A DNA stretch of 55,974 nucleotides from Betaproteobacteria bacterium (GCA_019136545.1 JAGVUA010000123.1:1-55974), one strand, 5' to 3'. Numbered from the stretch's first letter, positions 34,952 to 45,561 are shown. Translations and numbers: made by a program. The notes: generated by a model from the sequence alone, not told the origin.

Positions 34952-35935
34952 TCAGAGGGCCAATCCGAGCTTGGCCGCCCGGGCGTTGAACTGTTCCGTC
35001 AATTCGGCCATCACCGCATCGGCCTCAGCTTCCAGCGCGCGCGCGGCCAGCGGCGCCACGGCCTCGACCGCACGATCCCGCCACGCACGCGTCCAGCCAG
35101 ACACGAGATCCTTGTTATCGGCCGCCGCCACCTTGATCGATGCATCCACCCATTTGACCGTTTCCGCATACCACTCCGCCTGAAAACGTACCAGCATGGA
35201 CACGGTCGGACCGGCCTTGGCTGTCAAGGCATTGTCGAAATAGGTATAGATCAACGGGTAAAGGAAACCGTCGAGGGCCAGGTTCTGGGCGACGAACTGT
35301 TCGAACCAGTCGGACATGACGAAGCTGTCCTCGACGTAGCGGCGCAATGCCTGCCACTTCGGATCCTCCAGCCAGGCTTGCTTGGCCGCATCGAGTGCCT
35401 CGGCATCTGCCAGCAGCAGCCCGACTCGCGTCAGGTACTGGGCGATCCCCAACTGATCCATGGCCTGATACAGGCACGGTTGCGTGATGGCAGTGCCATA
35501 ACCATAGGCCGCCATGGCGCTATTGTTCATGTTGCTGCCCCAGGCGACATGGCGTAGCGGCAGCAACACCTCCAGCGCCAATCCTTTCGCCGCAGCGGGA
35601 TAGCTGTCGGCCAGACCGCGCGACTCGACAAAATCGAAATCCGCTTCAGCGGCCTCCTGCATGCGGGCCCGCGCGATCGTGTATGTCCCATAGTAGAACT
35701 GCCGCGGATCCTTGAAGGCGTACCAGTCTTTGATCTTGAGCGCCGTGCGCGACGGGTCGAAGATCTCGTGATCCGGATCCCACAACGGCCGATAATGGAA
35801 GTTGCTTTCGGCCTGGACGCGAATGGTCCCCTCCAGGTAGCGGGACGCCGGCTTGTCGGCGCCAAGATGCCGCGCCACCTGGTCGAATGTCTGTCGCAAC
35901 GGCTTGATGCTGACGGTGCGCAAATCGATTTGCAT
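34952..35935 (-). CDS. dmpL: Phenol hydroxylase component P1 (oxygenase beta subunit)
   Basis: The 327-residue beta subunit has a ferritin-like fold without metal ligands and forms the structural half of the hydroxylase dimer. MQIDLRTVSIKPLRQTFDQVARHLGADKPASRYLEGTIRVQ and the WDPDHEIFDPSRTALKIKDWYAFKDPRQFYYGTY segment are diagnostic. It follows dmpK by 40 bp with its own GAGGAAG site. Confidence 0.96.
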   Translation of the reverse strand: MQIDLRTVSIKPLRQTFDQVARHLGADKPASRYLEGTIRVQAESNFHYRPLWDPDHEIFDPSRTALKIKDWYAFKDPRQFYYGTYTIARARMQEAAEADFDFVESRGLADSYPAAAKGLALEVLLPLRHVAWGSNMNNSAMAAYGYGTAITQPCLYQAMDQLGIAQYLTRVGLLLADAEALDAAKQAWLEDPKWQALRRYVEDSFVMSDWFEQFVAQNLALDGFLYPLIYTYFDNALTAKAGPTVSMLVRFQAEWYAETVKWVDASIKVAAADNKDLVSGWTRAWRDRAVEAVAPLAARALEAEADAVMAELTEQFNARAAKLGLAL

Positions 35936-35975
35936 TGTGCCTTCCTCCTGTCATCGCGGCCAGCCGGCCGCTGTT

Positions 35976-36221
35976 TTACCTAAAGCGCTCGTGCACCGCG
36001 TCTCGCAGGCGCCAATCCATGTCTCCGGCACCGATCTTCAATTGGGTGCGCCGATCAAGGAACACCACATTGTTGAGGGCGCAAAACTCGTCGAAGGCAG
36101 TGGCGGGCAGGATCATTTCGACGAATATTTCCGGTTCGCCCACCGCGAAGTCGAACTCGACGAACCCATTCGGTCGCAACGCCACGACTCGTACAAACTT
36201 TTTGCTCGGATCGAATGCCAT
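35976..36221 (-). CDS. dmpK: Phenol hydroxylase assembly component P0
   Basis: DmpK (81 residues) helps assemble active phenol hydroxylase, probably by aiding iron incorporation into DmpN. The ATG at 36221 gives MAFDPSKKFVRVVALRPNGFVEFDF behind an ideal AAGGAGG site; the open frame upstream would extend into the leader. It is the first gene of the operon, about 19 bp downstream of the predicted start site of a sigma54 promoter. Confidence 0.93.
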   Translation of the reverse strand: MAFDPSKKFVRVVALRPNGFVEFDFAVGEPEIFVEMILPATAFDEFCALNNVVFLDRRTQLKIGAGDMDWRLRDAVHERFR

Positions 36222-36249
36222 GACACCTCCTTGGCGGACAAGCTCACCT

Positions 36250-36265
36250 AACAACAATCGTGCCA
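36250..36265 (-). promoter_or_regulatory. Sigma54 promoter of the phenol operon
   Basis: Minus strand TGGCAC-GATTG-TTGTT matches the -24/-12 consensus TGGCAC-N5-TTGCA at all but two bases, with exact spacing. It lies about 30 bp before dmpK. A sigma54-dependent activator gene (dmpR) is divergent from it. Confidence 0.85.
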
Positions 36266-36286
36266 GATGATCGAGACCGCTAATTT

Positions 36287-36296
36287 ATCTCGAGAT
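36287..36296. promoter_or_regulatory. Palindrome copy 1 (candidate GntR operator) near the dmpK promoter
   Basis: Perfect 10-bp palindrome ATCTCGAGAT in an AT-rich setting, 21 bp upstream of the sigma54 promoter of dmpK. An identical copy is at 36439-36448. Confidence 0.55.
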
Positions 36297-36337
36297 TATT
36301 AATTTCCATCAAGAAATAATGGTTTTATCAGCGATCG

Positions 36338-36349
36338 ATAGTCGACTAT
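36338..36349. repeat. Perfect 12-bp palindrome in the dmpK-dmpR gap
   Basis: ATAGTCGACTAT lies between the promoter-proximal operator and the DmpR-type upstream site. It may be part of a regulator site (the neighbouring TTATCAGCGATCGATAG at 36325-36341 also has dyad character), but no family match is known to me. Confidence 0.35.
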
Positions 36350-36373
36350 TTCATTAGCTGCGTAACCGGCAAA

Positions 36374-36389
36374 ATTGATCAAATGATCG
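36374..36389. promoter_or_regulatory. DmpR-type upstream activating sequence
   Basis: The core TTGATCAAATGATC (36375-36388) closely matches the TTGATCAATTGATCAA inverted repeat bound by DmpR/PhlR-type activators. It sits about 140 bp upstream of the predicted dmpK transcription start, a usual enhancer distance. A second weaker dyad is near 36325-36341. Confidence 0.7.
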
Positions 36390-36431
36390 CGCCGCAATGC
36401 AGCATTGCCTTGGCGACCATTTCCAGGGAAA

Positions 36432-36460
36432 CTGATTAATCTCGAGATTCTGGCTATACT
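36432..36460 (+). promoter_or_regulatory. Candidate sigma70-type dmpR promoter containing palindrome copy 2
   Basis: A good -10 TATACT (36455-36460) has only a weak -35 (CTGATT, 36432-36437) at 17-bp spacing. The palindrome ATCTCGAGAT (36439-36448) fills the spacer, an ideal place for a repressor to block the promoter. Confidence 0.5.
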
Positions 36461-36509
36461 GCGCCGATTGCCGGCAAGCTTCCATCCACGCCGGGTCATT
36501 GGAGAAGCA

Positions 36510-38210
36510 ATGAAGGCCACCAAGTCCGCCTATCCCGAAGATGCCGATCTCCGACGTCTCGTGCGATTTTCGGCCGAGGAAGGCACCATCTGGCTGGCCG
36601 AGCATCGCATGCTGCTGCTCCACGCCGCGTCGCTGGGCAGCCTGCGCAAGGAGCTGGTCGACTCGGTCGGTTTCGAGCAGGCCAGGAGGATCCTGACACG
36701 CATGGGCTATGCCTCCGGCATTCGCGATGCGGAACTCGCCAGGAAGATTCGGGCCGACGCATCGGTGACCGATGCTTTTCTGGTCGGCCCCCAGTTGCAC
36801 ATGCTCGAAGGCAGTGTCCGCGTCACGCCGATCACGCTCGACATGGACATCTCGGCGGGCAGGTTCTTCGGCGAATTCCGCTGGGAGAATTCCTGGGAAT
36901 CGGCGGCGCATGTCCGCGAATTCGGGGCGCAAATCGCGCCGGCCTGCTGGATGCTGATCGGCTATGCTTCCGGTTACTCATCCGCCTTCATGGGCAAGTT
37001 CGTGCTGTTCAAGGAAATCGAATGCACCGCGTGCGGCGCGCCCAGTTGCCGCATTGTCGGACGGCCGGTCGAGGAATGGCCGGATGCCGACCAGCACACG
37101 CCTTACTACCGGTCGGAGTCGCTGGTGTCGCGCATGCTGGATTTGCGCAGCGAGGTCGATATCTTGCGCTCCTCGCTCGAGCAACAGTACAAGGTCGACA
37201 ATCTAATCGGCGAATCGCCGGCATTCCACCAGACGTTCGAATTGGTGTCGAGGGCCGCCAAGACCAGCGTCACCGTGCTGCTCACGGGAGAAACCGGCGT
37301 GGGCAAGGAGCGTTTCGCCCGCGCTTTGCACGACCTCAGCGATCGCGCCCGCGGCCCGTTCGTCGCGGTCAACTGCGCCGCACTGCCCGACGACCTGGTG
37401 GAGTCCGAGTTGTTCGGCGTCGAAAAAGGCGCCTTTACGGGAGCCCATGCCTCGCGCGCCGGCAAATTCGAGCGCGCCGAGGGCGGTACGCTGTTCCTCG
37501 ACGAGATCGGCGACATGCCACTGCCCGCGCAAGCCAAGCTGTTGCGCGCGCTTCAGGAAAGCGAGATCGAACGGCTCGGCGACGATCGCACGCGGCGCGT
37601 CAACGTGCGCGTCGTCACTGCCACCAACATCGACCTGCTCACGGCGGTCAAAACCGGCCGTTTTCGCTCCGACCTCTTCTATCGGCTCAACGTCTACCCG
37701 ATACCGGTGCCACCGTTGCGCGAGCGCGCGCAGGACATTCCCGCGCTGGCCCACGCCATGCTCGAACGGTTCGGCACGCTCCACGGCAAGCGGCTGGCCG
37801 GCATCACCGACAAGGCGATGGGCGCCCTGAAGGCATTTTCCTGGCCTGGCAACGTCAGGGAGCTGGAAAACATGATCGAGCGCGGCGTCATCCTCGCATC
37901 GAACAACGGCTGGGTTGAAGTCGAACATCTGTCGCCCTGCCTGGGCGGCCTTGCCGAACGCGAAACCGGCATTTCCGCGACCGGCAAAATCGAACCGCCG
38001 CGCACCCCAGACCAGCGCGAGCTTTGCAACATCATCCTCGGCAGCGGTTATTCCCTGGACCAGATCGAATCGATGCTGCTGGAGGAAGCCGTCAATCGCG
38101 AACAAGGCAACCTGGCTGGCGCGGCTCGCCTGCTCGGCATCAGCCGTCCGCAAATCTCTTACAGGCTGAAACGCAATCAAGGTGAACCCCGAAGAACGAC
38201 AAAGGCGTGA
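36510..38210 (+). CDS. dmpR: Phenol-responsive sigma54 activator (DmpR/MopR family)
   Basis: The 566-residue regulator activates sigma54 transcription when phenols bind its N-terminal domain. Residues 1-200 form the XylR-N/V4R sensor. The pocket residues known in MopR (H106, W134) and its zinc ligands (C155, E178, C181, C189) align at a constant offset of nine with H97, W125, C146, E169, C172 and C180. The AAA+ domain has Walker A GETGVGKE, the sigma54-contact GAFTGA and Walker B GGTLFLDEIG; a Fis-type helix-turn-helix ends the protein (LAGAARLLGISRPQISYRLKR). The ATG at 36510 follows a GGAGAA site; the longer frame start would lie inside the promoter. It is divergent from dmpK. Confidence 0.95.
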   Translation: MKATKSAYPEDADLRRLVRFSAEEGTIWLAEHRMLLLHAASLGSLRKELVDSVGFEQARRILTRMGYASGIRDAELARKIRADASVTDAFLVGPQLHMLEGSVRVTPITLDMDISAGRFFGEFRWENSWESAAHVREFGAQIAPACWMLIGYASGYSSAFMGKFVLFKEIECTACGAPSCRIVGRPVEEWPDADQHTPYYRSESLVSRMLDLRSEVDILRSSLEQQYKVDNLIGESPAFHQTFELVSRAAKTSVTVLLTGETGVGKERFARALHDLSDRARGPFVAVNCAALPDDLVESELFGVEKGAFTGAHASRAGKFERAEGGTLFLDEIGDMPLPAQAKLLRALQESEIERLGDDRTRRVNVRVVTATNIDLLTAVKTGRFRSDLFYRLNVYPIPVPPLRERAQDIPALAHAMLERFGTLHGKRLAGITDKAMGALKAFSWPGNVRELENMIERGVILASNNGWVEVEHLSPCLGGLAERETGISATGKIEPPRTPDQRELCNIILGSGYSLDQIESMLLEEAVNREQGNLAGAARLLGISRPQISYRLKRNQGEPRRTTKA

Positions 38211-38217
38211 GCGAACA

Positions 38218-38934
38218 ATGAATACCGTGAAAAAAGCAGTCGTGGATATCGACGGCGGAGATCGGCCGAAGACGCTTGTCGAGGATGCCTACCTGCGGCT
38301 TCGGGAAGACATCATCGAAGGGAAATACGAGTCTGGCGCACGGCTGCGCGTCGAGCACCTGAAGGACAACTACGGCGTGGGTGCAGGTACGCTGCGCGAG
38401 GCGTTGTCGTTGCTGGTGGCCGACAGTCTGGTGGCCACCGAAGGGCAGCGCGGCTTCTCCGTGACACCGTTGTCGCTCGATGACCTCGATGACCTCACGC
38501 ACACGCGCATCCTGCTTGAAACGGAAGCCTTGCGACTCGCCTTGCGCAAGGGTAGCGATGACTGGGAAGCCGAACTGGTGGCGGCCTTCCACCGCTTGAC
38601 CAAGGTAGAAGAGCGATTCAGGAAAACCAGCCCGCGGGTACGCGAATGGGAAGACCGCAACAAGAGCTTTCACGAAGCATTGATCGACGCCTGCGGATCG
38701 CGCTGGCTGCGCCACATGCTGGCCATCCTTTATCGCCAGGCCGAGCGCTACCGTCACTTTTCCATCACCAAGAGCTCGGTCAAACGGGACATCCACGCCG
38801 AACACACCGAAATTTTCGAGGCCGCGCTGCGCCGCGACGAGAAGCGCGCCGTGGAAGCCTTGACTCGACATGTGGACCTGACACGCCTGGGCATTCACAA
38901 GATGGCGCCCGACTGGTTGCGCAAGCAACTTTGA
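38218..38934 (+). CDS. GntR/FCD-family transcriptional regulator
   Basis: The 238-residue protein has an N-terminal winged helix (DAYLRLREDIIEGKYESGARLRVEHLKDNYGVGAGTLREALSLLVADSLV) and a C-terminal FCD ligand domain with the metal-binding-type RILLETEALRLAL and FHEALIDACGSRW and later HAEHTEIFEAALRRD. GntR/FCD repressors of phenol operons are known (for example AphS of Comamonas). It starts 8 bp after dmpR and is probably cotranscribed. The ATG at 38218 is preferred over a GTG at 38182 that would overlap dmpR. Three ATCTCGAGAT-like palindromes at the dmpK, dmpR and dmpB promoters are its likely operators, by inference. Confidence 0.9.
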   Translation: MNTVKKAVVDIDGGDRPKTLVEDAYLRLREDIIEGKYESGARLRVEHLKDNYGVGAGTLREALSLLVADSLVATEGQRGFSVTPLSLDDLDDLTHTRILLETEALRLALRKGSDDWEAELVAAFHRLTKVEERFRKTSPRVREWEDRNKSFHEALIDACGSRWLRHMLAILYRQAERYRHFSITKSSVKRDIHAEHTEIFEAALRRDEKRAVEALTRHVDLTRLGIHKMAPDWLRKQL

Positions 38935-39006
38935 GTTGCGGCTCCCGCGCCGACTTAATTGGGGTAAGCTGGGTCGATTTCCCGCTCGCTTTTCGTCTGA
39001 CCGCAA

Positions 39007-41253
<2,247 letters not shown>

Positions 41254-41325
41254 GCGGTCAGGACAGTCGATCAGCGCCACGCCGAACCGTATGGACGCGG
41301 CGAGGCGCGCAAGACGGTTATGACA

Positions 41326-42756
41326 TCATTTCCTGATGCTGATCACCTGCGGCCGGGTGACGGCTTTCAGTCCATCGAGGCCGAACTCCACGCCATAGCC
41401 CGATCCCTTGACGCCACCGAAGGGCACCATCGGATGGACCAAGCCGTGCTGATTGATCCACACCGTGCCGGCCTGGATGCGGCTGGCCACCTGCCTGGCC
41501 TTCTCGACGTCGGTCGACCACACCGAGGCGCCCAGGCCGACGTCGAGCCTGTTGGCGCTGGCGATGGCCTCATCGACATCGCGGTATTTGATGATCGGCA
41601 GCACCGGGCCGAACTGCTCTTCGTCCACCAGCCGATCGCCGTCCTTCAAGCCCGTCACCAGGGTAAGCGGATAGAAGTAGCCGGGGCCGCCCTTGGGCGT
41701 ACCGCCACAGACGATGGTGCCGCCCTGGTCCTTTGCGCTTTCCACCAGGTTGACGACCTTGTCGTACTGCATCTTGTTCTGGATCGGTCCCATGACCACG
41801 CCTTCCTTCAGGCCGTCGCCCATCGGCATGGCCTCGGCGAGCTCCTTCAAAGCCTGGACCGTCGGCTCGAACAGGTTTTCCGGCACGTAGAGGCGCTTGG
41901 CGCAGGCGCAGGTCTGACCCATATTGATGAAAGCGCCCCAAAACAGCCCCATGGCCATCGCCTTCGGATCGGCGTCGGGCAGCATGATGGCGGCGTCGTT
42001 GCCGCCCAGTTCCAGCGTGGCCGGCACCAGGTTCTTGGCTGCCGCCTGGGCAATCTTGGCGCCGGTCGGACCCGAGCCGGTGAACGTCACCTTGTCGATC
42101 CCGGGGTCGGAGGTAAGCCAGGCGCCCACCTCGCCCGTGCCGCTCACCGAGTTCAACACCCCCGCCGGCAGCACTTCATTGATCAGGCGCACCAGCTCGA
42201 GCGTGCCGATCGAGGTGTACTCCGAAGGCTTGATGACCACGGTGTTGCCGGCGCGGATCGACGGGATGATCTGCCAGATGGCGATCAGCAGCGGCCAGTT
42301 CCAGGGTGCGACGGCAGCGATCACGCCATAAGGCTTGCGGTAGACCTCGTCCCGCCGGGTGTCGTCCTCGAAAACCACTTCCACCGGCAGGTCGAGGCCG
42401 GCCGGCACCTGCGTCCACACTTCGCAGCCCCACAGCTCGAAGCGCGCCCCCGGCACCTGGTCGGGCCCAACGCCGCCAAGCGGCTTGCCCTGCTCGCGCG
42501 TCACCCATTCGGCGAGGTAGGCGGAGTTCTTGTTGATCACCTCGGCCACTTTCATCATCAGCGCCTTGCGCTCGGCGTCGGGCCGTGCCGCCCAAGCCGG
42601 CTGGGCGGCGCGCGCCGCCGCGATCGCGTCCGCCACCTCTTGCCGCTGGCTGATCGGCACCAGGCCGACGGCTTCACCCGTGGCCGGGTTGATCGATTCG
42701 AAAGTTCGCTCGGCGGCAACTTGCTTGCCACCGATCGTGTTGAAGTAGGTGTTCAT
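41326..42756 (-). CDS. NAD(P)-dependent aldehyde dehydrogenase
   Basis: The 476-residue enzyme oxidises an unidentified aldehyde to the acid. It shows FTGSGPTGAKI (cofactor loop), LELGGNDAAIML (general base Glu) and NMGQTCACAKRLYV (catalytic Cys), and ends with FGGVKGSGYGVEFG. The ATG at 42756 (MNTYFNTIGGKQV) has a GGAGA site; the open frame upstream lacks similarity. It is convergent with the CHASE kinase and sits alone. The active-site segment is QTCAC rather than the commoner QxCxA; whether it differs in substrate is unknown. Confidence 0.9.
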   Translation of the reverse strand: MNTYFNTIGGKQVAAERTFESINPATGEAVGLVPISQRQEVADAIAAARAAQPAWAARPDAERKALMMKVAEVINKNSAYLAEWVTREQGKPLGGVGPDQVPGARFELWGCEVWTQVPAGLDLPVEVVFEDDTRRDEVYRKPYGVIAAVAPWNWPLLIAIWQIIPSIRAGNTVVIKPSEYTSIGTLELVRLINEVLPAGVLNSVSGTGEVGAWLTSDPGIDKVTFTGSGPTGAKIAQAAAKNLVPATLELGGNDAAIMLPDADPKAMAMGLFWGAFINMGQTCACAKRLYVPENLFEPTVQALKELAEAMPMGDGLKEGVVMGPIQNKMQYDKVVNLVESAKDQGGTIVCGGTPKGGPGYFYPLTLVTGLKDGDRLVDEEQFGPVLPIIKYRDVDEAIASANRLDVGLGASVWSTDVEKARQVASRIQAGTVWINQHGLVHPMVPFGGVKGSGYGVEFGLDGLKAVTRPQVISIRK

Positions 42757-42966
42757 GGGGGGTCTCCTCGTCGTTATTGGTTGGGTGTTTGGGAATAAGG
42801 CAACCGTCGTTGCCGCATCGGCAGCCAAGACTTTACTACGCCTTATGCATTTTCCCCCGATGGCCGGGCCGCCCATAGGGACGCTCGCCCAAGCCTGCGC
42901 GGGCGCAGGACGCCTCGGAGACCGGGAGCCGCCGACGGCCATCGGCAGGCTACCGCCCTGGATCGC

Positions 42967-44172
42967 TTACCAGAGCGTTTCGCGCTCGGGGCCGGCCGAA
43001 ATCTTGTGGATGCTGAGATCGGCGCCGTTGAATTCCTCTTCGGCGTCGAGGCGGATGCCGACCGTCTTCTTGAGCAGACCGTAGATGATGAAGCCGCCGC
43101 CGAAGGCGGTGACGATGCCCAGCAGCGTGCCGATCAGCTGGCTCATGAAGGCGACGCCGCCCATGCCGCCGAGGCTTTTGAGTCCGAAGATGCCGGCGGC
43201 GATGCCGCCCCAGGCGCCGCACAGGCCGTGCAGCGGCCAGACGCCCAGCACGTCGTCGATCTTCCAGCGGTTTTGGGTCAGCGTGAACATGACGACGAAC
43301 AGGCCGCCGGCAATGCCGCCGGTGACGAGCGCGCCGAGCGGATGGACGATGTCGGAGCCGGCGCAGATGGCCACCAGGCCGGCGAGCGGGCCGTTGTGCA
43401 CGAAACCCGGGTCGTTCCGGCCGGCCAGCAGCGCGACGAGGGTGCCGCCGACCATGGCCATCAGCGAGTTCATGGCGACGAGCCCCGAGACCTTGTCGAG
43501 CGTCTGCGCGCTCATGACGTTGAAGCCGAACCAGCCGACGATCAGAATCCAGGCGCCGAGCGCCAGGAAGGGAATGCTGGAGGGCGGATGGGCGCCGGCG
43601 ATGCCGCCGTCCTTGTGGTAGCGGCCGCGCCGCGCACCCAGCAACAGCACGGCGGCGAGGCCGATCCAGCCGCCGACCGCATGCACGACCACGGAGCCGG
43701 CGAAGTCGTGGAAGTTCTCGCCGAAGCTCGCCTTGAGCCAGTCCTGCACGCCGTGGGCATTGTTCCAGGCGATGCCTTCGAAGAAGGGATAGACGAAGCC
43801 GACCAGCAGGAAGGTGGCGGCGAGCTGCGGATTCAGCTTCGCCCGTTCGGCGATGCCGCCGGAGACGATGGCCGGAATGGCGGCGGCGAAGGTGAGCAGG
43901 AAGAAGAACTTGGTCAGCTCGTAGCCGCTCCTTTCGGCCAGCGTTTCGGCGCCGGCGAAGAAATGCACGCCGTAGGCGATGCCGTAGCCGATGAAGAAGT
44001 AGGCCAGCGTCGATACGGAGAAGTCGACCAGGATTTTCACCAGCGCGTTGACCTGGTTCTTGCGCCGCACGGTGCCCAGTTCGAGGAAGGCGAAGCCGGC
44101 ATGCATGGCCAGGATCATGATCGCGCCGAGCAGGATGAACAGCACGTCGGCGGAAGTCTTCAGATTCTCCAT
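42967..44172 (-). CDS. amt: Ammonium transporter (Amt family)
   Basis: The 401-residue protein has about 11 membrane helices and the Amt signatures FFFLLTFAAAIPAIVSGGIAERAKL, DFAGSVVVHAVGGWIGLAAV (with the pore His), FGFN and GVWPLHGLCGAWGGIAAGIFG (second pore His). The start at 44172 (MENLKTSADVLF) is chosen because the longer frame, from 44220, would begin inside a sigma54 promoter. No glnK lies beside it, unlike many amt genes. The promoter and an NtrC-type site imply induction under nitrogen limitation. Confidence 0.93.
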   Translation of the reverse strand: MENLKTSADVLFILLGAIMILAMHAGFAFLELGTVRRKNQVNALVKILVDFSVSTLAYFFIGYGIAYGVHFFAGAETLAERSGYELTKFFFLLTFAAAIPAIVSGGIAERAKLNPQLAATFLLVGFVYPFFEGIAWNNAHGVQDWLKASFGENFHDFAGSVVVHAVGGWIGLAAVLLLGARRGRYHKDGGIAGAHPPSSIPFLALGAWILIVGWFGFNVMSAQTLDKVSGLVAMNSLMAMVGGTLVALLAGRNDPGFVHNGPLAGLVAICAGSDIVHPLGALVTGGIAGGLFVVMFTLTQNRWKIDDVLGVWPLHGLCGAWGGIAAGIFGLKSLGGMGGVAFMSQLIGTLLGIVTAFGGGFIIYGLLKKTVGIRLDAEEEFNGADLSIHKISAGPERETLW

Positions 44173-44215
44173 CTTGGGGCCCTCGGAATGATCAAGCACG
44201 AATCCCGTGCGCACG

Positions 44216-44231
44216 TGCAACTAGCGTGCCG
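44216..44231 (-). promoter_or_regulatory. Sigma54 promoter of amt
   Basis: Minus strand CGGCAC-GCTAG-TTGCA matches TGGCAC-N5-TTGCA at 10 of 11 defined positions. It lies about 45 bp before the amt ATG, leaving a leader of roughly 30 nt. Confidence 0.85.
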
Positions 44232-44284
44232 TGTTTGTGAGGGCTGCCGAAACAGTGACTTAGCTTCGCCGCGGGGAATCCGGC

Positions 44285-44299
44285 GCACCACGCCGGTGC
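44285..44299. promoter_or_regulatory. NtrC-type binding site upstream of amt
   Basis: GCACC-ACGCC-GGTGC is a perfect dyad matching the NtrC consensus GCACY-N5-RGTGC. It is about 60 bp upstream of the sigma54 promoter, just beyond the mltA stop codon. Confidence 0.65.
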
Positions 44300-44318
44300 C
44301 CGGACGCTCCCGGACGCT

Positions 44319-45515
44319 TCATTTTGGGGACCAGCTTCTCGGCATCAGCACCCACAGGCTGCCGCGCTGTTTCATGCGGCCGGCGAGGTTGCCGGCCTCG
44401 GCGCCGCTGCCCCAATAGAAGTCGGCGCGCACTGCGCCGCGGATGGCGCCGCCGGTATCCTGCGCCAGCATCAGCCGATTGAGCGGCTTGCTGTCGTTCG
44501 GCCACGTGGTGGCGATGAACACCGGCGCGCCCAGCGTGACGATGCGCGGATCGACGGCGATGCTGCGCTCGGGCGTCAGCGGCACGCCGAGCGCCCCCGG
44601 CGGCCCCGACCCTTCGACCGGCAGCTCGCGGAAGAACACCAGGCTCGGATTGGCGTTGAGCAGTTCCTGCACGCGCTTCGGATTGGCCCGCGCCCAGGCC
44701 TTGATGCCCTGCATCGACGCCTGTTCGAGCTTGAGCTCGCCCTGGTCGACCAGCCATTTGCCGATGGAACGATAGGGATGGCCGTTCTGGTCAGCGTAGC
44801 CCACGCGCACGCGCGCGCCGTCGTCGAGCGTCACCTGGCCCGAGCCCTGCACTTGCAGGAAGAACAGGTCGAGCGGATCGTCGATCCACATCAGCGTTTC
44901 CGCGCCGCGCCGCCCCTCCTGTGGCGCCCATTCGGCGCGCGAATAGTAGGGCACCAGTTTGCGCCCTTCCAGGCGGCCGCGCAGGCGAAGATTCTTGAGC
45001 TCCGGATAAATCTCGGCGAGATCGACCGTCACCAGATCCTGCGGCGGCGCGAACAGCGGCGACAGATACGGCGCCTTGCGCGTACGGCTGCCGCGCAGCA
45101 GCGGCTCGTAGTAACCGGTGACGAGGCCGCTGCGGGTGCCGTCGGGATTGACCAGCGCCCAAGGACGGAACTGCGTCTCGAACCAGGCGCGCGCATCGTC
45201 TGCGGAAGCGACCGCGGCGCCCCTGGCGGCGGCGCAGGCGGCGTTCCACGACGGCTGACTTTCGATGACGTCGCACGAGGCGCGGAAAGCCTCGAACGCC
45301 GGCAGCGGATTGTCGTCCCGCCAGCCGGTGATGTCGCTCCACTCGGCCGGCTGCAGCGGCTTTTCTGGCGGCTTCTCGGGCGGCTTGACAGGTTCCACGG
45401 GCGGACAGGCGGGACAGGCCGGACACGCCGGGCAGCTGGCGACCGGTGCCGGCGGCGGCGTTGCGCAAGCTGCGAGAAGAACTACGAGGACGAGTGAAGA
45501 AAAGAGGCGAGGCAT
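44319..45515 (-). CDS. mltA: Membrane-bound lytic murein transglycosylase A (lipoprotein)
   Basis: MltA cleaves peptidoglycan glycan strands with formation of anhydromuramic acid. The 398-residue precursor has a lipoprotein signal with lipobox LAAC (residues 14-17), then an unusual CPACPACPAC run and a Pro/Lys-rich linker (KPPEKPPEKPL). The catalytic double-psi barrel domain follows, with GYYEPLLRGSRTR, FFLQVQGSGQV, VGYADQNGHPYRSIGKWLV and the catalytic-Asp region MLAQDTGGAIRG...DFYWGSG. The extra cysteines near the lipid anchor are not standard for the family. Confidence 0.93.
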   Translation of the reverse strand: MPRLFSSLVLVVLLAACATPPPAPVASCPACPACPACPPVEPVKPPEKPPEKPLQPAEWSDITGWRDDNPLPAFEAFRASCDVIESQPSWNAACAAARGAAVASADDARAWFETQFRPWALVNPDGTRSGLVTGYYEPLLRGSRTRKAPYLSPLFAPPQDLVTVDLAEIYPELKNLRLRGRLEGRKLVPYYSRAEWAPQEGRRGAETLMWIDDPLDLFFLQVQGSGQVTLDDGARVRVGYADQNGHPYRSIGKWLVDQGELKLEQASMQGIKAWARANPKRVQELLNANPSLVFFRELPVEGSGPPGALGVPLTPERSIAVDPRIVTLGAPVFIATTWPNDSKPLNRLMLAQDTGGAIRGAVRADFYWGSGAEAGNLAGRMKQRGSLWVLMPRSWSPK

Positions 45516-45561
45516 GTTCTGCTAGAGTTCGAACGTCATCAATTCGCGCAGCTTACCCGAA

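Noticed and set aside
22967-38934. Recent transfer of the dmp cluster on a mobile element
   Set aside because: There are no transposases, flanking repeats or integrase genes, and base and codon use appear similar to the neighbouring housekeeping genes.
43006-44418. Plus-strand open frame over amt
   Set aside because: It is antisense to a clear ammonium transporter and reads as acidic low-complexity sequence.
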